DNA of 64,000 bases from Ruminococcus albus AD2013 (GTDB taxonomy: Bacteria; Bacillota; Clostridia; Oscillospirales; Ruminococcaceae), in NCBI RefSeq assembly GCF_000526775.1, contig NZ_JAGS01000001.1, forward strand, positions 3,100,001 to 3,164,000, written 5' to 3'. Below the pieces are notes generated by a model. That model had not been told where the DNA came from. It worked only from the letters and a program-made list of their open reading frames with translations, and made no database searches. Positions within the stretch are counted from its first letter, which is position 1. Each line of letters begins with the position of its first letter. Position numbers and translations under genes: made by a program. Shown here piece by piece: positions 51,488 through 60,069 of the stretch.

Positions 51488-52425
51488 ACAGTATCCCTGT
51501 AAAGATAAAAGAACAGCTTACAAAGGTCATCGTCGGCAAGGACGATAATATCGAAATGCTGATAGCCGCAGTGCTGGCAGGCGGCCATGTACTGCTGGAG
51601 GATACTCCCGGTACGGGTAAAACCACCCTTGCGCTTGCGCTTTCAAAATGCATGGGGCTGAAATTCCGCAGGTTACAGATGACCCCCGATACCACTGCTT
51701 CGGATATCACGGGATATTCGGCTTACGATGAGGGCAAGGGCGAATTCGTATACCACGATGGCGCGGCAATGACCGACCTTCTTCTGGCGGACGAACTCAA
51801 CAGAACATCTGGCAGGACACAGGCGGCACTTCTTGAAGCCATGGAAGAACGAAAGCTGACTGTGGACGGTGTTACCCACGAACTTTCAAAGAACTTCGCA
51901 GTCATAGCAACCCAGAACCCCTCGGGCACAGCAGGGACTTCTGCCATACCCCTTTCTCAGCTTGACAGATTCATGGTAAGGCTTCGTCTTGGCGCTCCCG
52001 ACAGAGAAGCGCTGAAAAAACTGCTGACAGACCGTATCCTCACCGACCCGCTTGACGATACCGAACAGGTATGTTCGGCGGAAGACCTTGATGGTCTCAG
52101 GGCTGATATCAACAAGGTGACTGTCAAGGAAGAGATAATGGACTACATCTGCGACATGATGCAGTCGGCGGCGGAGTGCAGTGATACCGAGGGCGGTATA
52201 TCACCCCGAGGTGCGCTGGCACTTTGCAGGATAGCCAAGGCAGGGGCTTTTCTGGACGGCAGAGACCATGTCGTTCCAAAGGATATCCGCACCTGTCTTA
52301 TACCCGTCTGCGCCCACAGACTTGTGCTTACAAGAGAAGCAAAGGCTGCGGGAAAAACTCCCGAGGGGATACTTGATGATATCATAAAAAAACTGCCCTA
52401 TCCCGAAAACAGGGAGGATATATGA
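51484..52425 (+). CDS. MoxR family AAA+ ATPase
   Basis: A 313-residue ATPase with Walker A LEDTPGTGKTT (about 39-49), Walker B LLLADELNR, sensor 1 ATQNP and a C-terminal lid domain. MoxR ATPases act as chaperones or remodelling factors, usually with the DUF58 and transglutaminase-like proteins encoded next. All three are here in that order. Both starts overlap the neighbouring stops (ATGA), so it is coupled with the alpha-toroid and DUF58 genes. A link to assembly or activation of the surface proteins is inference. Confidence 0.93.
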   Translation: MNSIPVKIKEQLTKVIVGKDDNIEMLIAAVLAGGHVLLEDTPGTGKTTLALALSKCMGLKFRRLQMTPDTTASDITGYSAYDEGKGEFVYHDGAAMTDLLLADELNRTSGRTQAALLEAMEERKLTVDGVTHELSKNFAVIATQNPSGTAGTSAIPLSQLDRFMVRLRLGAPDREALKKLLTDRILTDPLDDTEQVCSAEDLDGLRADINKVTVKEEIMDYICDMMQSAAECSDTEGGISPRGALALCRIAKAGAFLDGRDHVVPKDIRTCLIPVCAHRLVLTREAKAAGKTPEGILDDIIKKLPYPENREDI

Positions 52426-53345
52426 GGGCGGTGATATTCTGGCTGTGCTTTGCGGCGGCACTTATTTCGGGCTTTTTTACCGTGATAGGGCTGTACATAG
52501 CGGCGGGACTGCTGGCTGTGCTTATCGCGGCAGTGACAGAAAATCTGGCGGAAGACTACAAAGTTAAAGTCAGCTACGAAAAGCTTTTTCTCCACAAGGG
52601 CGAAGCCCCTGCGGTGATATTTTCCGGCAAGAAGCGTCTGCGCGGCACGGTACTCTGCGAAAATCTCGTTACAGGTGAGAGGTCAGCAAATGTGGTGGAT
52701 ATCAAAGGCGGGGGCAGGTATGAACTTCCCGCGCAGGATAACTGCGGCGGATTGCTGATAAGGTTCATGTCATTCCGCAGAAGCGACCTGCTTGGGATAA
52801 CCAAGCGTACAGCGGTATGCTACGCTGAGGAAAGTATTACGGTACTCCCCGACCCCATCGGGGCTGAGATATACGATATAGCGGAAGCGGCGGTGGGAGA
52901 AAACGAGCCCGATGGCGCAAGAGAAGCGCGTCCCGATGAACCTTTGCGTCGGGTGAACCTGAAACTGACCCACCGATTCGGCAAGCCCTACCTGAATACC
53001 TATACCCCCGAAAGAACAGGTGACCTCTGGCTTTATGCGGATTACGGTGCAGGTGACAGAGCGGGCATACTTGCAGAGCAGATATGCGGTCTGGCACAGG
53101 TGCTGACAGAACAGGGCATCGACTACGGTCTTGCTGTGCCTTACGGCGAGGACGGATTCAAATTCATCGAGAATGCTGACAGCGAAGCCGTGATGAGCGA
53201 AGTCCTGAGATTTCCCATGTACAAACAGGTGGGTGATGGCTTTCTGGAAAAGCTCTGCGGCAGGATAGACGACGGACGCATAATAGCATTTTCAAGGAAA
53301 ACAGGGTTCAGCGATGAACGGCTGACGGTAATAGACGGCGGCTGA
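52422..53345 (+). CDS. DUF58 domain membrane protein
   Basis: A 307-residue protein with two N-terminal membrane helices (about 3-45), a beta-rich middle and the DUF58 region (about 150-240; here RRVNLKLTHRFGKPYLNTYTPERTGDLW). This domain is related to von Willebrand A folds and is a standard partner of MoxR. The start overlaps the MoxR stop. It lies just upstream of the transglutaminase-like gene. Confidence 0.85.
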   Translation: MRAVIFWLCFAAALISGFFTVIGLYIAAGLLAVLIAAVTENLAEDYKVKVSYEKLFLHKGEAPAVIFSGKKRLRGTVLCENLVTGERSANVVDIKGGGRYELPAQDNCGGLLIRFMSFRRSDLLGITKRTAVCYAEESITVLPDPIGAEIYDIAEAAVGENEPDGAREARPDEPLRRVNLKLTHRFGKPYLNTYTPERTGDLWLYADYGAGDRAGILAEQICGLAQVLTEQGIDYGLAVPYGEDGFKFIENADSEAVMSEVLRFPMYKQVGDGFLEKLCGRIDDGRIIAFSRKTGFSDERLTVIDGG

Positions 53346-53358
53346 AAGCGGAGTTAGA

Positions 53359-55179
53359 ATGGGCGAAAAAACATGGAATTTTTCCGCACCGATAGTTTTC
53401 GGGGCGGGTGCGACACTGACATTTTACATATTGGGCGGGCTGTACGCGGGAGCGGCGGCTCTGCTTTTGTGTGCCCTGACGGCTTTGCTTGTGGGGCGTT
53501 TCGGTCGGAAATTTGGCTTTCTGCCTGTGGCGGTCGGTGCTTTTGCAGCGGTGATACTGCATGAGCGTTTTCTCTCTGAATGTGCCCTCTGTGTGGATAA
53601 TGCAGAGTTTTTGTATGCGATAAAGCGGGGCTTGCCCTACACCCCCGTGTCGGGCGTTTCGGAAAGCGCATACATCATACCGGTGATAGCCTGCGGGCTT
53701 ATCTGCGGGGTATATTCGGCGGCGGGTGTCAGGGTCACGGCTGTGATACTCGGGGCTTTGTCGGCGCTGGGATACGTGCTTTTCGGCGGAAATCCCTTTG
53801 TGCTTTGCGGTTCACTTGCGCTGGCGGTATCGGTGTGCTGTTTCGGCGCTGAGGATATGCACAGGGCTGGGCTTGCCCTCGGGGCGGCTGTGCTGGCTCT
53901 GCCTGCGGTGTTTATAAAAATGCCCGAACTTCCGCCTGCGGGTGAAGTTTCAGCATCGGGCGGCGAAAGCCTTTATCTGGCTGAAGAATACGAACAGCCC
54001 CATTGTACTAAATCGCAGTATGCCCGCGGCTCGGCGATAATGAGAGCACTTGGTGACGAGGGATTTTCTCCCGAAACTCAGACTTCCTTACTGATGGAAT
54101 CGGCGGGGACATTTCTCCCGACAGAAGAAGTCGAAGTCAGCGGGGAGTATGTTCCTGCGACTGTATGCGGTGAAAAATCTGACGGAAAATACAGCTGCTG
54201 CCCTCGGCTCAACGAGAATATTTTCAGGCTGATGGCACGTTTGCAGGAGGGTGATTACCTCGACTGCGAGGGGCTTTACAGGGAGTATGTCTATTCGGCT
54301 TACGGAAGTCTTACAGCAAAAGAGAACGCCCATCTGCGGGATATCGCCGAAATAGAGGGCACTCTGCCACTGGATAAAAAGCTTGCAGAGGTCAGAAAAG
54401 CGGTGAGAGCTGAGCTTTCACCCGAAAACGCTGACAGTTCAGATTTTGCCGAACTTACCGTTGGCTTGGCGCGAAGCTGTGGTATTGCGGCGAGAGAAGT
54501 CAAAGGCATATACTTTGATAAGATGCCCGAGAGCGGTCATGCAAAGCTTGCAGATGGCGAGGTCAGAACTTGGTCAGAGGTATACATTGACGGCGCAGGC
54601 TGGGTGGTCTTTGAGACTTCACCCATGTATGAGGAAGTATCTCCACTTTTGCCAGAGGGTGCTTCAGCTGATGGCGAAAAAAGTGATGAAGACAGCCTGA
54701 CTTCTGGGGCTGAGGACATCATCTACACTTCTGCACCCCCACGCACAGCCGCAGAGATACGTGAAGAAAAGAAGACGGAAAAGCAGTCGCTTAGGGTGAT
54801 ATGTGCTGTACCCGTGGGGACGCTCATCATTCTGCTTGCGGCTGGTAGGATAAGGGCGGCTGTCAGAAGAATGAAGCGCAGAAAGCGGGATACAGCATCG
54901 GCTTTGAAAGCCCGGCATTTTCAGGGAAAAGAGCTTCTGGAAATTGCGCTGGGTGTCAGCGGACTAAGCCCCGAAGAATTGGCAGAGAAAGCGAAAGGTC
55001 TGCTTAGCGAAAGGTTCAAAGAATCGGAGAGGGCTTATGAAAAGCTAAGATTTTCGGACAATCCCCCCGATGAAAGCTCACTCACCGCGGCAACGAGGTT
55101 TTATGAAGAATCACGGCGGGCTTGCAGAAAGCAGGGGCTTTTGAAAAGTCTGGGGCTCTGGCTGAGAGGATTTATTTAA
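53359..55179 (+). CDS. Transglutaminase-like membrane protein, apparently without its catalytic residues
   Basis: A 606-residue protein with about five N-terminal membrane helices (roughly 10-190), a transglutaminase-like domain (about 330-430) and another helix near 470-490 before a helical tail (to 606). The domain shows SDFAELTVGLARSCGIAAREVKG and TWSEVYIDGAGWVVFETS. At the usual Cys of GxCxxFA there is Ser, the usual His of HAWxE is Arg, and the Asp of DPT is Glu. It is thus probably a pseudoenzyme or scaffold. Third part of the MoxR-DUF58-TGc trio. Confidence 0.85.
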   Translation: MGEKTWNFSAPIVFGAGATLTFYILGGLYAGAAALLLCALTALLVGRFGRKFGFLPVAVGAFAAVILHERFLSECALCVDNAEFLYAIKRGLPYTPVSGVSESAYIIPVIACGLICGVYSAAGVRVTAVILGALSALGYVLFGGNPFVLCGSLALAVSVCCFGAEDMHRAGLALGAAVLALPAVFIKMPELPPAGEVSASGGESLYLAEEYEQPHCTKSQYARGSAIMRALGDEGFSPETQTSLLMESAGTFLPTEEVEVSGEYVPATVCGEKSDGKYSCCPRLNENIFRLMARLQEGDYLDCEGLYREYVYSAYGSLTAKENAHLRDIAEIEGTLPLDKKLAEVRKAVRAELSPENADSSDFAELTVGLARSCGIAAREVKGIYFDKMPESGHAKLADGEVRTWSEVYIDGAGWVVFETSPMYEEVSPLLPEGASADGEKSDEDSLTSGAEDIIYTSAPPRTAAEIREEKKTEKQSLRVICAVPVGTLIILLAAGRIRAAVRRMKRRKRDTASALKARHFQGKELLEIALGVSGLSPEELAEKAKGLLSERFKESERAYEKLRFSDNPPDESSLTAATRFYEESRRACRKQGLLKSLGLWLRGFI

Positions 55180-55200
55180 TTCATAATTGTTGGAGGGGGC

Positions 55201-55633
55201 GACGGTGACTGCATAGCCCATTCCCAAAATTTTAGAATAATAGTCACACGGCAAAGTTGTTAAACATGGCAAACAGCTTCAAAGCCCGAACGCGAACTTG
55301 ACCGAGTACGCGTAGCGAGGAACGAGCGAAGCGCACGGAGTGTCAAGGTTGCATGCGCGCACCGCCGACGCAGTCGCGGTTAGGGTTTGAAGCGTCGGGG
55401 GTATGGGGGCTGACGGTGACTGCGTCGACCGTTCCCAAATTTTAGAATAATAGTCACGCGGCAAAGTCGTTAAACATGGCAAAAAGCTTCAAAGCCCGAA
55501 CGCGAACTTGACCGAGTACGCGTAGCGAGGAACGAGCGGAGCGCACGGAGTGTCAAGGTTGCACGCGCGTGAGGGTTTGAAGCGTGGGGGTATGGGGGCG
55601 ACGGTGACTGCGTCGACCGTTCCCCCATTTTAG
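55201..55633 (+). repeat. Tandem direct repeat unit, two and a fraction copies, with inner palindromes
   Basis: Unit 1 is 55201-55411, unit 2 55412-55599 (lacking about 20 bases) and a partial third starts at 55600. Each begins GACGGTGACTGC and ends with GTATGGGGG. Each contains an imperfect inverted repeat with ends GCTTCAAAGCCC (55276-55287; 55486-55497) and GGGTTTGAAGC (55383-55393; 55573-55583), nested around GAACTTGAC/GTCAAGGTT. It looks like a duplicated palindromic intergenic repeat. It sits between the transglutaminase-like gene and the second DUF4430 gene, about 470 bases without a gene. Confidence 0.85.
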
Positions 55634-55648
55634 ATAGGAGTTGAGAGC

Positions 55649-56134
55649 ATGAAAATACGGGATATAGCTATATATGCAGGGGCGGCGGCTGTTCTGACGG
55701 CGGCTGTGCTGTTCGTGGATATCAAAACTCCCGAGGAATATTATGCTCTTCACCCTGTGGCTGTAACTGAGGACGGCGAGTACGTTACGATACGTGTGGA
55801 TTGCTCGGCGGCGGTGGGCAGGGCTGAGGGTCTGCCCGGGGACGGTACTATGCTTGACGGGAAGTACGCCCTTTCTTCGGGGGACAGCGTTTACGATGTT
55901 GCCGCAAGAGTACTCAGATATGAGGGCATAGATTTCGCAACAAAGGGCGGCAGAGCGGTGTATATCAGCGGTATAGGCGGACTTGAAGAGTTCGACATGG
56001 GCGCGGAAAGCGGCTGGATATACACTGTGAACGGCGATACCCCGGGGGTCAACTGCGGGGAGTATCAGCCCGAAAGCGGTGACGAGATAGTGTTTAAGTA
56101 TGTTGATGAGTTTTTCGGGGAGGCGGGCAGATGA
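55649..56134 (+). CDS. Small membrane-anchored DUF4430 protein
   Basis: A 161-residue protein: one N-terminal membrane helix (about 7-24), then a single DUF4430 domain. The domain has SSGDSVYDVAARVLRYEG and GAESGWIYTVNGDTPGVNCG, the 'GSGWMYxVNG' signature, and ends PESGDEIVFKYV. AGGAG lies eight bases upstream of the ATG. The stop overlaps the ecfT start (ATGA), so it is coupled to the ECF transporter. As it ends next to the importer, it may hand the ligand to the S component. Ligand not proven. Confidence 0.9.
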   Translation: MKIRDIAIYAGAAAVLTAAVLFVDIKTPEEYYALHPVAVTEDGEYVTIRVDCSAAVGRAEGLPGDGTMLDGKYALSSGDSVYDVAARVLRYEGIDFATKGGRAVYISGIGGLEEFDMGAESGWIYTVNGDTPGVNCGEYQPESGDEIVFKYVDEFFGEAGR

Positions 56135-56991
56135 AAGGTCTTGCACCACTTTCGCGGCTTGCGGCGGTCATGGGCATACTGCTGGTTATAATGTTCTCGC
56201 GTTCGCTGAGTGCGGCGGGGGCGGGATTTATCGCGGGGCTTATCTGCCTGTTTCTTGTTGAGGGTCGGCGGAAAGGGCTTAAATGGGCGTGCGGTGCTCT
56301 GGCACTATGCGCGGCTACTGCGGTCATCGATCCTGTATTCTCCCACAGGGGAATGACGGTACTGCTTTTCGTGAACGACCGCCCATACACGCTGGAATCA
56401 ATGCTTTACGGGCTTGAACTGGGGCTTTCCCTCAGCGGCGCGGGAGTGTGGCTGGCAGTGCTGAGAGGTCTGGTGAACGAGCGTGAAATGCTTGGCATCT
56501 TCGGGAGATTTTCCCCTAAACTGGCAATGACTGTCAGTATGACCCTCGGCTTCATACCCCGACTTATTCGGAAAAATTCACGCATTCGCGAAGCACAGCG
56601 GGGCGCAGGGCTTTTCGGCGGAGACAGTCCCTCGGGACGGCTTGAAGAAGTTTCGGCGGTGTTTACTGCCTGCATGGCGTGGTCGGCGGAAGCGGCGGCA
56701 GGTGCGGCACAGAGTATGAACGCCCGCGGTTTCGGTACTCACAAGATCACGTTTTCGGACAGGCGTGCTTTGCGCCTGAAAGACGTTCTGTTCATATCGG
56801 CGGCGGTACTGCTGACCGTTGGCGGGCTTGTATTATCGGCACTCGGCGGGGCAACGGATTTCTTTCCGAAGGTGGATTTCGGCAGGTATGAGATGGCGAT
56901 GACGGCGGTATATATGGCAGAATGTATTCTGCCGATAATCATTCTTGCAAAGGAGAGGCTTCAATGGACGCTGTATGGTGCGAAGGACTGA
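56131..56991 (+). CDS. ECF transporter transmembrane component EcfT
   Basis: A 286-residue membrane protein with six or so helices and the two cytoplasmic coupling-helix motifs of EcfT/CbiQ: REAQRGAG and QSMNARGFG (variants of A-R-G). It joins the S component to the two ATPases. The start overlaps the DUF4430 gene, and its end overlaps the ATPase gene by 28 bases. It forms a dedicated group II ECF module with the genes downstream. Confidence 0.93.
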   Translation: MKGLAPLSRLAAVMGILLVIMFSRSLSAAGAGFIAGLICLFLVEGRRKGLKWACGALALCAATAVIDPVFSHRGMTVLLFVNDRPYTLESMLYGLELGLSLSGAGVWLAVLRGLVNEREMLGIFGRFSPKLAMTVSMTLGFIPRLIRKNSRIREAQRGAGLFGGDSPSGRLEEVSAVFTACMAWSAEAAAGAAQSMNARGFGTHKITFSDRRALRLKDVLFISAAVLLTVGGLVLSALGGATDFFPKVDFGRYEMAMTAVYMAECILPIIILAKERLQWTLYGAKD

Positions 56992-58553
56992 CGTTCCGAT
57001 ATAATGACGCAAAAGCGCCTGCTATCGAGGGTATCGACCTGAAAATCGGCAGGGGCGAACTTGTGCTGCTCATGGGGCGTTCCGGCTGCGGAAAAACTAC
57101 GCTTCTGAAGCTATTAAAGCCCGAAATAGCACCTTTCGGTGAACTGTCGGGAAACATTTCGCTGTTGGGAAAGAAAGCAGAAAGCCCTCAGCCCATGGTA
57201 GGGTATGCGGCGCAGTCCCCTGAGGACAGTTTTGTCAGCGATACGGTATACGGCGAGATAATGTTTGCCCCCGAAAATGCAGGGCTGAGTGCCGAGAAAG
57301 TACGTCGTGCGGCGGCGGAGACTATCACCCGCTTCGGTCTGGGCAAGCTTCTTGACAGAAAACTTGATGAGCTTTCGGGGGGCGAAAAACAGCTGGTGAG
57401 CCTTTGCGCGGCTCTGGTCATGCAGCCCGAGATACTTCTGCTGGACGAGCCTTTCAGCAGACTTGACCCTGTAACGGCGGAGGATATCAGCAGTCTGATA
57501 CTCCGTCTTAACCGCGAAGCCGGTACAACGGTCATCATCGCCGAGCACAGCACGGAGCTTTTGTTTGCGGAGTGCGACAGGGTGATACTCATGGAAAATG
57601 GCCGTATCACGGCGGATACTTCACCGCAGGAGATGTGTGTGGTATCGGCGGCGGAAAGTTTTCTGCCTGCGGCGGCGAGGGTGTTTGCGGGGCATGAAAA
57701 ATGTCCGCTGACGGTGAGAGAGGGCAGGAAACTGCTTGGTGAGATACCTCACGAAAGGGAAGTCCCTTTGCCCGAAGTCGGAAATTTCGGGGAAGAAGCA
57801 CTGCGGGCAGATGGTCTGAGATTTGCCCTTGAAAGGCGGGGCGATGATATACTTGAGGGCGTGGATATGGTTCTGCACAGGGGGGAGCATCTGGCGCTGA
57901 TAGGTGCTAACGGCAGCGGAAAAACTACGCTTTTACGGTGTCTGGCAGGGCTTTGCAGAGCCTATTCGGGTACTGTCAGGGTGTTCGGAAAACGCTTGAA
58001 AAAGCCGTCGCCGCTTATTGCCATGCTTCCGCAGGAAGCGCGGGACATATTCATTCAGCCTACGGTGCGTGAGGACTATATCTTCGCGCTGAAAGCCATG
58101 GAAAAGCCCGAAGAAAGGGCTGATGAAATGCTTGGCATGATGGGCTGTGAACATCTGGCGGATGTTCACCCTTACGACCTCAGCGGCGGCGAAACACAGC
58201 TTTGCGCCCTCGGCAGGGTGCTTCTTTGCGAGCCCGATATGCTTCTGCTGGACGAGCCTACAAAGGGACTTGACGCAGTATCGCGCAGGGCTTTCGGGGA
58301 TATGATACGCAGGCTGTGCGGTGAGGGCAAGGCTGTGCTGACAGTCACTCACGACCTTGAAAGCGCGGCGGAGTTTGCTGACAGCTGTGCCATACTCTGC
58401 GGCGGTCGGGTGGAAAGCCTTATGCCTGCGGGAGAATTTTTCGCAGGGGCAGGATACCTCAGCACGGCGGCGGGCAGGATAGCGCGTGGTGAAGTCGAAA
58501 ACGCATACACGGTCGAGAGACTGCGTCGGGCTTTATGGGGGGCAGGCTTATGA
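56964..58553 (+). CDS. Fused double ATPase of an ECF transporter (EcfA1-A2)
   Basis: About 529 residues: two ABC ATPase domains in one chain. Domain 1 has Walker A GRSGCGKTTL, signature LSGGEKQ and Walker B ILLLDEPFSRLD. Domain 2 has GANGSGKTTL, DLSGGETQ and MLLLDEPTKGLD. Between them (about 240-280) lies a short linker. The fusion is like YkoD in thiamine systems. The start is ATG 56964 with AAAGGAG; its 3' end overlaps the S-component gene. Confidence 0.94.
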   Translation: MDAVWCEGLTFRYNDAKAPAIEGIDLKIGRGELVLLMGRSGCGKTTLLKLLKPEIAPFGELSGNISLLGKKAESPQPMVGYAAQSPEDSFVSDTVYGEIMFAPENAGLSAEKVRRAAAETITRFGLGKLLDRKLDELSGGEKQLVSLCAALVMQPEILLLDEPFSRLDPVTAEDISSLILRLNREAGTTVIIAEHSTELLFAECDRVILMENGRITADTSPQEMCVVSAAESFLPAAARVFAGHEKCPLTVREGRKLLGEIPHEREVPLPEVGNFGEEALRADGLRFALERRGDDILEGVDMVLHRGEHLALIGANGSGKTTLLRCLAGLCRAYSGTVRVFGKRLKKPSPLIAMLPQEARDIFIQPTVREDYIFALKAMEKPEERADEMLGMMGCEHLADVHPYDLSGGETQLCALGRVLLCEPDMLLLDEPTKGLDAVSRRAFGDMIRRLCGEGKAVLTVTHDLESAAEFADSCAILCGGRVESLMPAGEFFAGAGYLSTAAGRIARGEVENAYTVERLRRALWGAGL

Positions 58554-59242
58554 ACAGGGCGTTGAAAGCGGCGCTGTTTGCGGTTTGTATGGCGGTCATC
58601 GCAGGGGGCTGTCTGCTGTTCGGTGACAGGTCTGTCAGCTGGCTGATAGGTTCGGCGGGTATTGCGGTTTGCGGTTTGTTTTTCGCAAGGTTCGAGAAGA
58701 AAGATACCTCGGCGGGAGAGATAGCCCTTGCGGCTGTGATGACGGCGCTGTCGGTCACGGGGCGGATAATATTCGCGCCTTTGCCCGCATTCAAGCCCTG
58801 CGCGGCGGTGATAATACTGGCGGGGATATACCTCGGGGCTGAACAGGGCTTTCTGATAGGGGTACTTACGGCACTGATATCGAATTTCTTTTTCACCCAG
58901 GGGATATGGACACCTTTTCAGATGATGATATGGGGCTTGATCGGTCTGCTGGCGGGACTTATCGGCAAACGTCTCAAAAAGAACAGGCTGATGCTGTGTG
59001 TTTTCGGGGCTTTGGCAGGGCTGTGCTACTCGTTGTTCATGGACATTTGCAGCGTTCTTTGGCTTGGTGGCGGTTTCACCCCCGAAAGATTTCTGGGGCT
59101 TACCTTGACGTCGGCATGGTTCACGGTAAGTTATATGGTATCCAACTGCGTGTTCCTGCTGATCTTCATAAAGCCCGCGGAGAGGATCTTTGAGCGGCTT
59201 CATGCTAAGTTCGGCATTGGCGCGGGTACGCGGAGAGCGTAG
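58550..59242 (+). CDS. ECF transporter substrate-binding S component
   Basis: A 230-residue membrane protein with about six helices. The segment AAVMTALSVTGRIIFAPLPAFKP near residue 60, then GAEQGFLIGVLTALISNFFFTQGIWTPFQMMIWGLIG, is typical of dedicated ECF S components, including the group assigned to cobalamin (CblT-like). The substrate cannot be read from sequence. Proximity to DUF4430 and alpha-toroid proteins points to a corrinoid. The start overlaps the ATPase stop (ATGA). Confidence 0.85.
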   Translation: MNRALKAALFAVCMAVIAGGCLLFGDRSVSWLIGSAGIAVCGLFFARFEKKDTSAGEIALAAVMTALSVTGRIIFAPLPAFKPCAAVIILAGIYLGAEQGFLIGVLTALISNFFFTQGIWTPFQMMIWGLIGLLAGLIGKRLKKNRLMLCVFGALAGLCYSLFMDICSVLWLGGGFTPERFLGLTLTSAWFTVSYMVSNCVFLLIFIKPAERIFERLHAKFGIGAGTRRA

Positions 59243-59306
59243 GGTATCCATTGTATTGGCGGTGTTATATACAAATCTCACCATGCAATATTTACAGGCA
59301 TGAAAA

Positions 59307-59343
59307 GAGCGTATGCATACGGTTGCATACGCTCGGATTTTTT
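59307..59343 (+). terminator. Terminator of the ECF/DUF4430 operon
   Basis: A perfect 11-base stem GAGCGTATGCA (59307-59317) with TGCATACGCTC (59324-59334), followed by GGATTTTTTT. Confidence 0.92.
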
Positions 59344-59347
59344 TCTG

Positions 59348-60037
59348 TTATTCAAATGAACGGAAACAGCCTCGGGAACGCATGGAAACTGCGTTGTCTG
59401 TGCTTACTGCCACATGATCCAGGAGATATACTTCATCATCAAGCAGATTGCGTATCTTTCGGGTCAGAAGAATATCTTCTTCGGTGGGGTCGGCGGTGCC
59501 GTCGGTGCGGTTATGGGCGAGGAGGAGCATTTCTGCGTTGTTTTGTTTCAGGAATGTTTTCAGATCTTCGATATCAAAAGCGATACGGTCTGTTATACCG
59601 ACGGAGAGGACGGTAGAGGCGGTCAATCTGCCCGATTTATTGATACTGAATGCGCATAGTCTTCCGATGGTGTCGCCTTTGAAGAAATTTATTAGGTATC
59701 GGCTGAGATCATCAAAATCGTCCGCCTGAACAGATATAAGGCTCTCTTTTTCGGCGCGGCGGAAAACCTGTCCGAGAAATACAATGTGTTCGGCACACTT
59801 TATGCCTACGCCCTTTACGCGGCAAAGGGAATCTATATCGGCGGAGAGCACTGTGTGCAGATTGCCGAAAGTGTTAAGGAGACTTTGTGCGGTCTCACGG
59901 GTATCGGCACGGGGAATGACGCTGAACAGCAGCATTTCGAGAACTTCAAGGTCAGTGAAAGTGCTGAGGTCGGTGTCATTCCTGAATTTCTGCCGCATAC
60001 GTTCACGGTGGCCGTTATGCCCTGAGTTTTCAACCAT
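59348..60037 (-). CDS. RadC-like JAB-domain protein with altered metal site
   Basis: About 229 residues: an N-terminal helix-hairpin-helix region (DSLCRVKGVGIKCAEHI near 75) and a C-terminal RadC/JAB domain with LLDHVAVS. In typical RadC the motif is HNHPSG followed by PSxxD. Here it is HNRTDG...PTEED, so the second His and the Ser are lost and zinc binding is doubtful. The role of RadC is not settled even in complete proteins. I use ATG 60037, nine bases after AAAGG; ATG 60046 is too close. Confidence 0.85.
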   Translation of the reverse strand: MVENSGHNGHRERMRQKFRNDTDLSTFTDLEVLEMLLFSVIPRADTRETAQSLLNTFGNLHTVLSADIDSLCRVKGVGIKCAEHIVFLGQVFRRAEKESLISVQADDFDDLSRYLINFFKGDTIGRLCAFSINKSGRLTASTVLSVGITDRIAFDIEDLKTFLKQNNAEMLLLAHNRTDGTADPTEEDILLTRKIRNLLDDEVYLLDHVAVSTDNAVSMRSRGCFRSFE

Positions 60038-60069
60038 AGTATCCATCCTTTGTTGATAATTTGGGGTCG

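Noticed and set aside
55201..55633. CRISPR array
   Set aside because: Units are about 200 bases, only two and a fraction, with no short repeat-spacer pattern.
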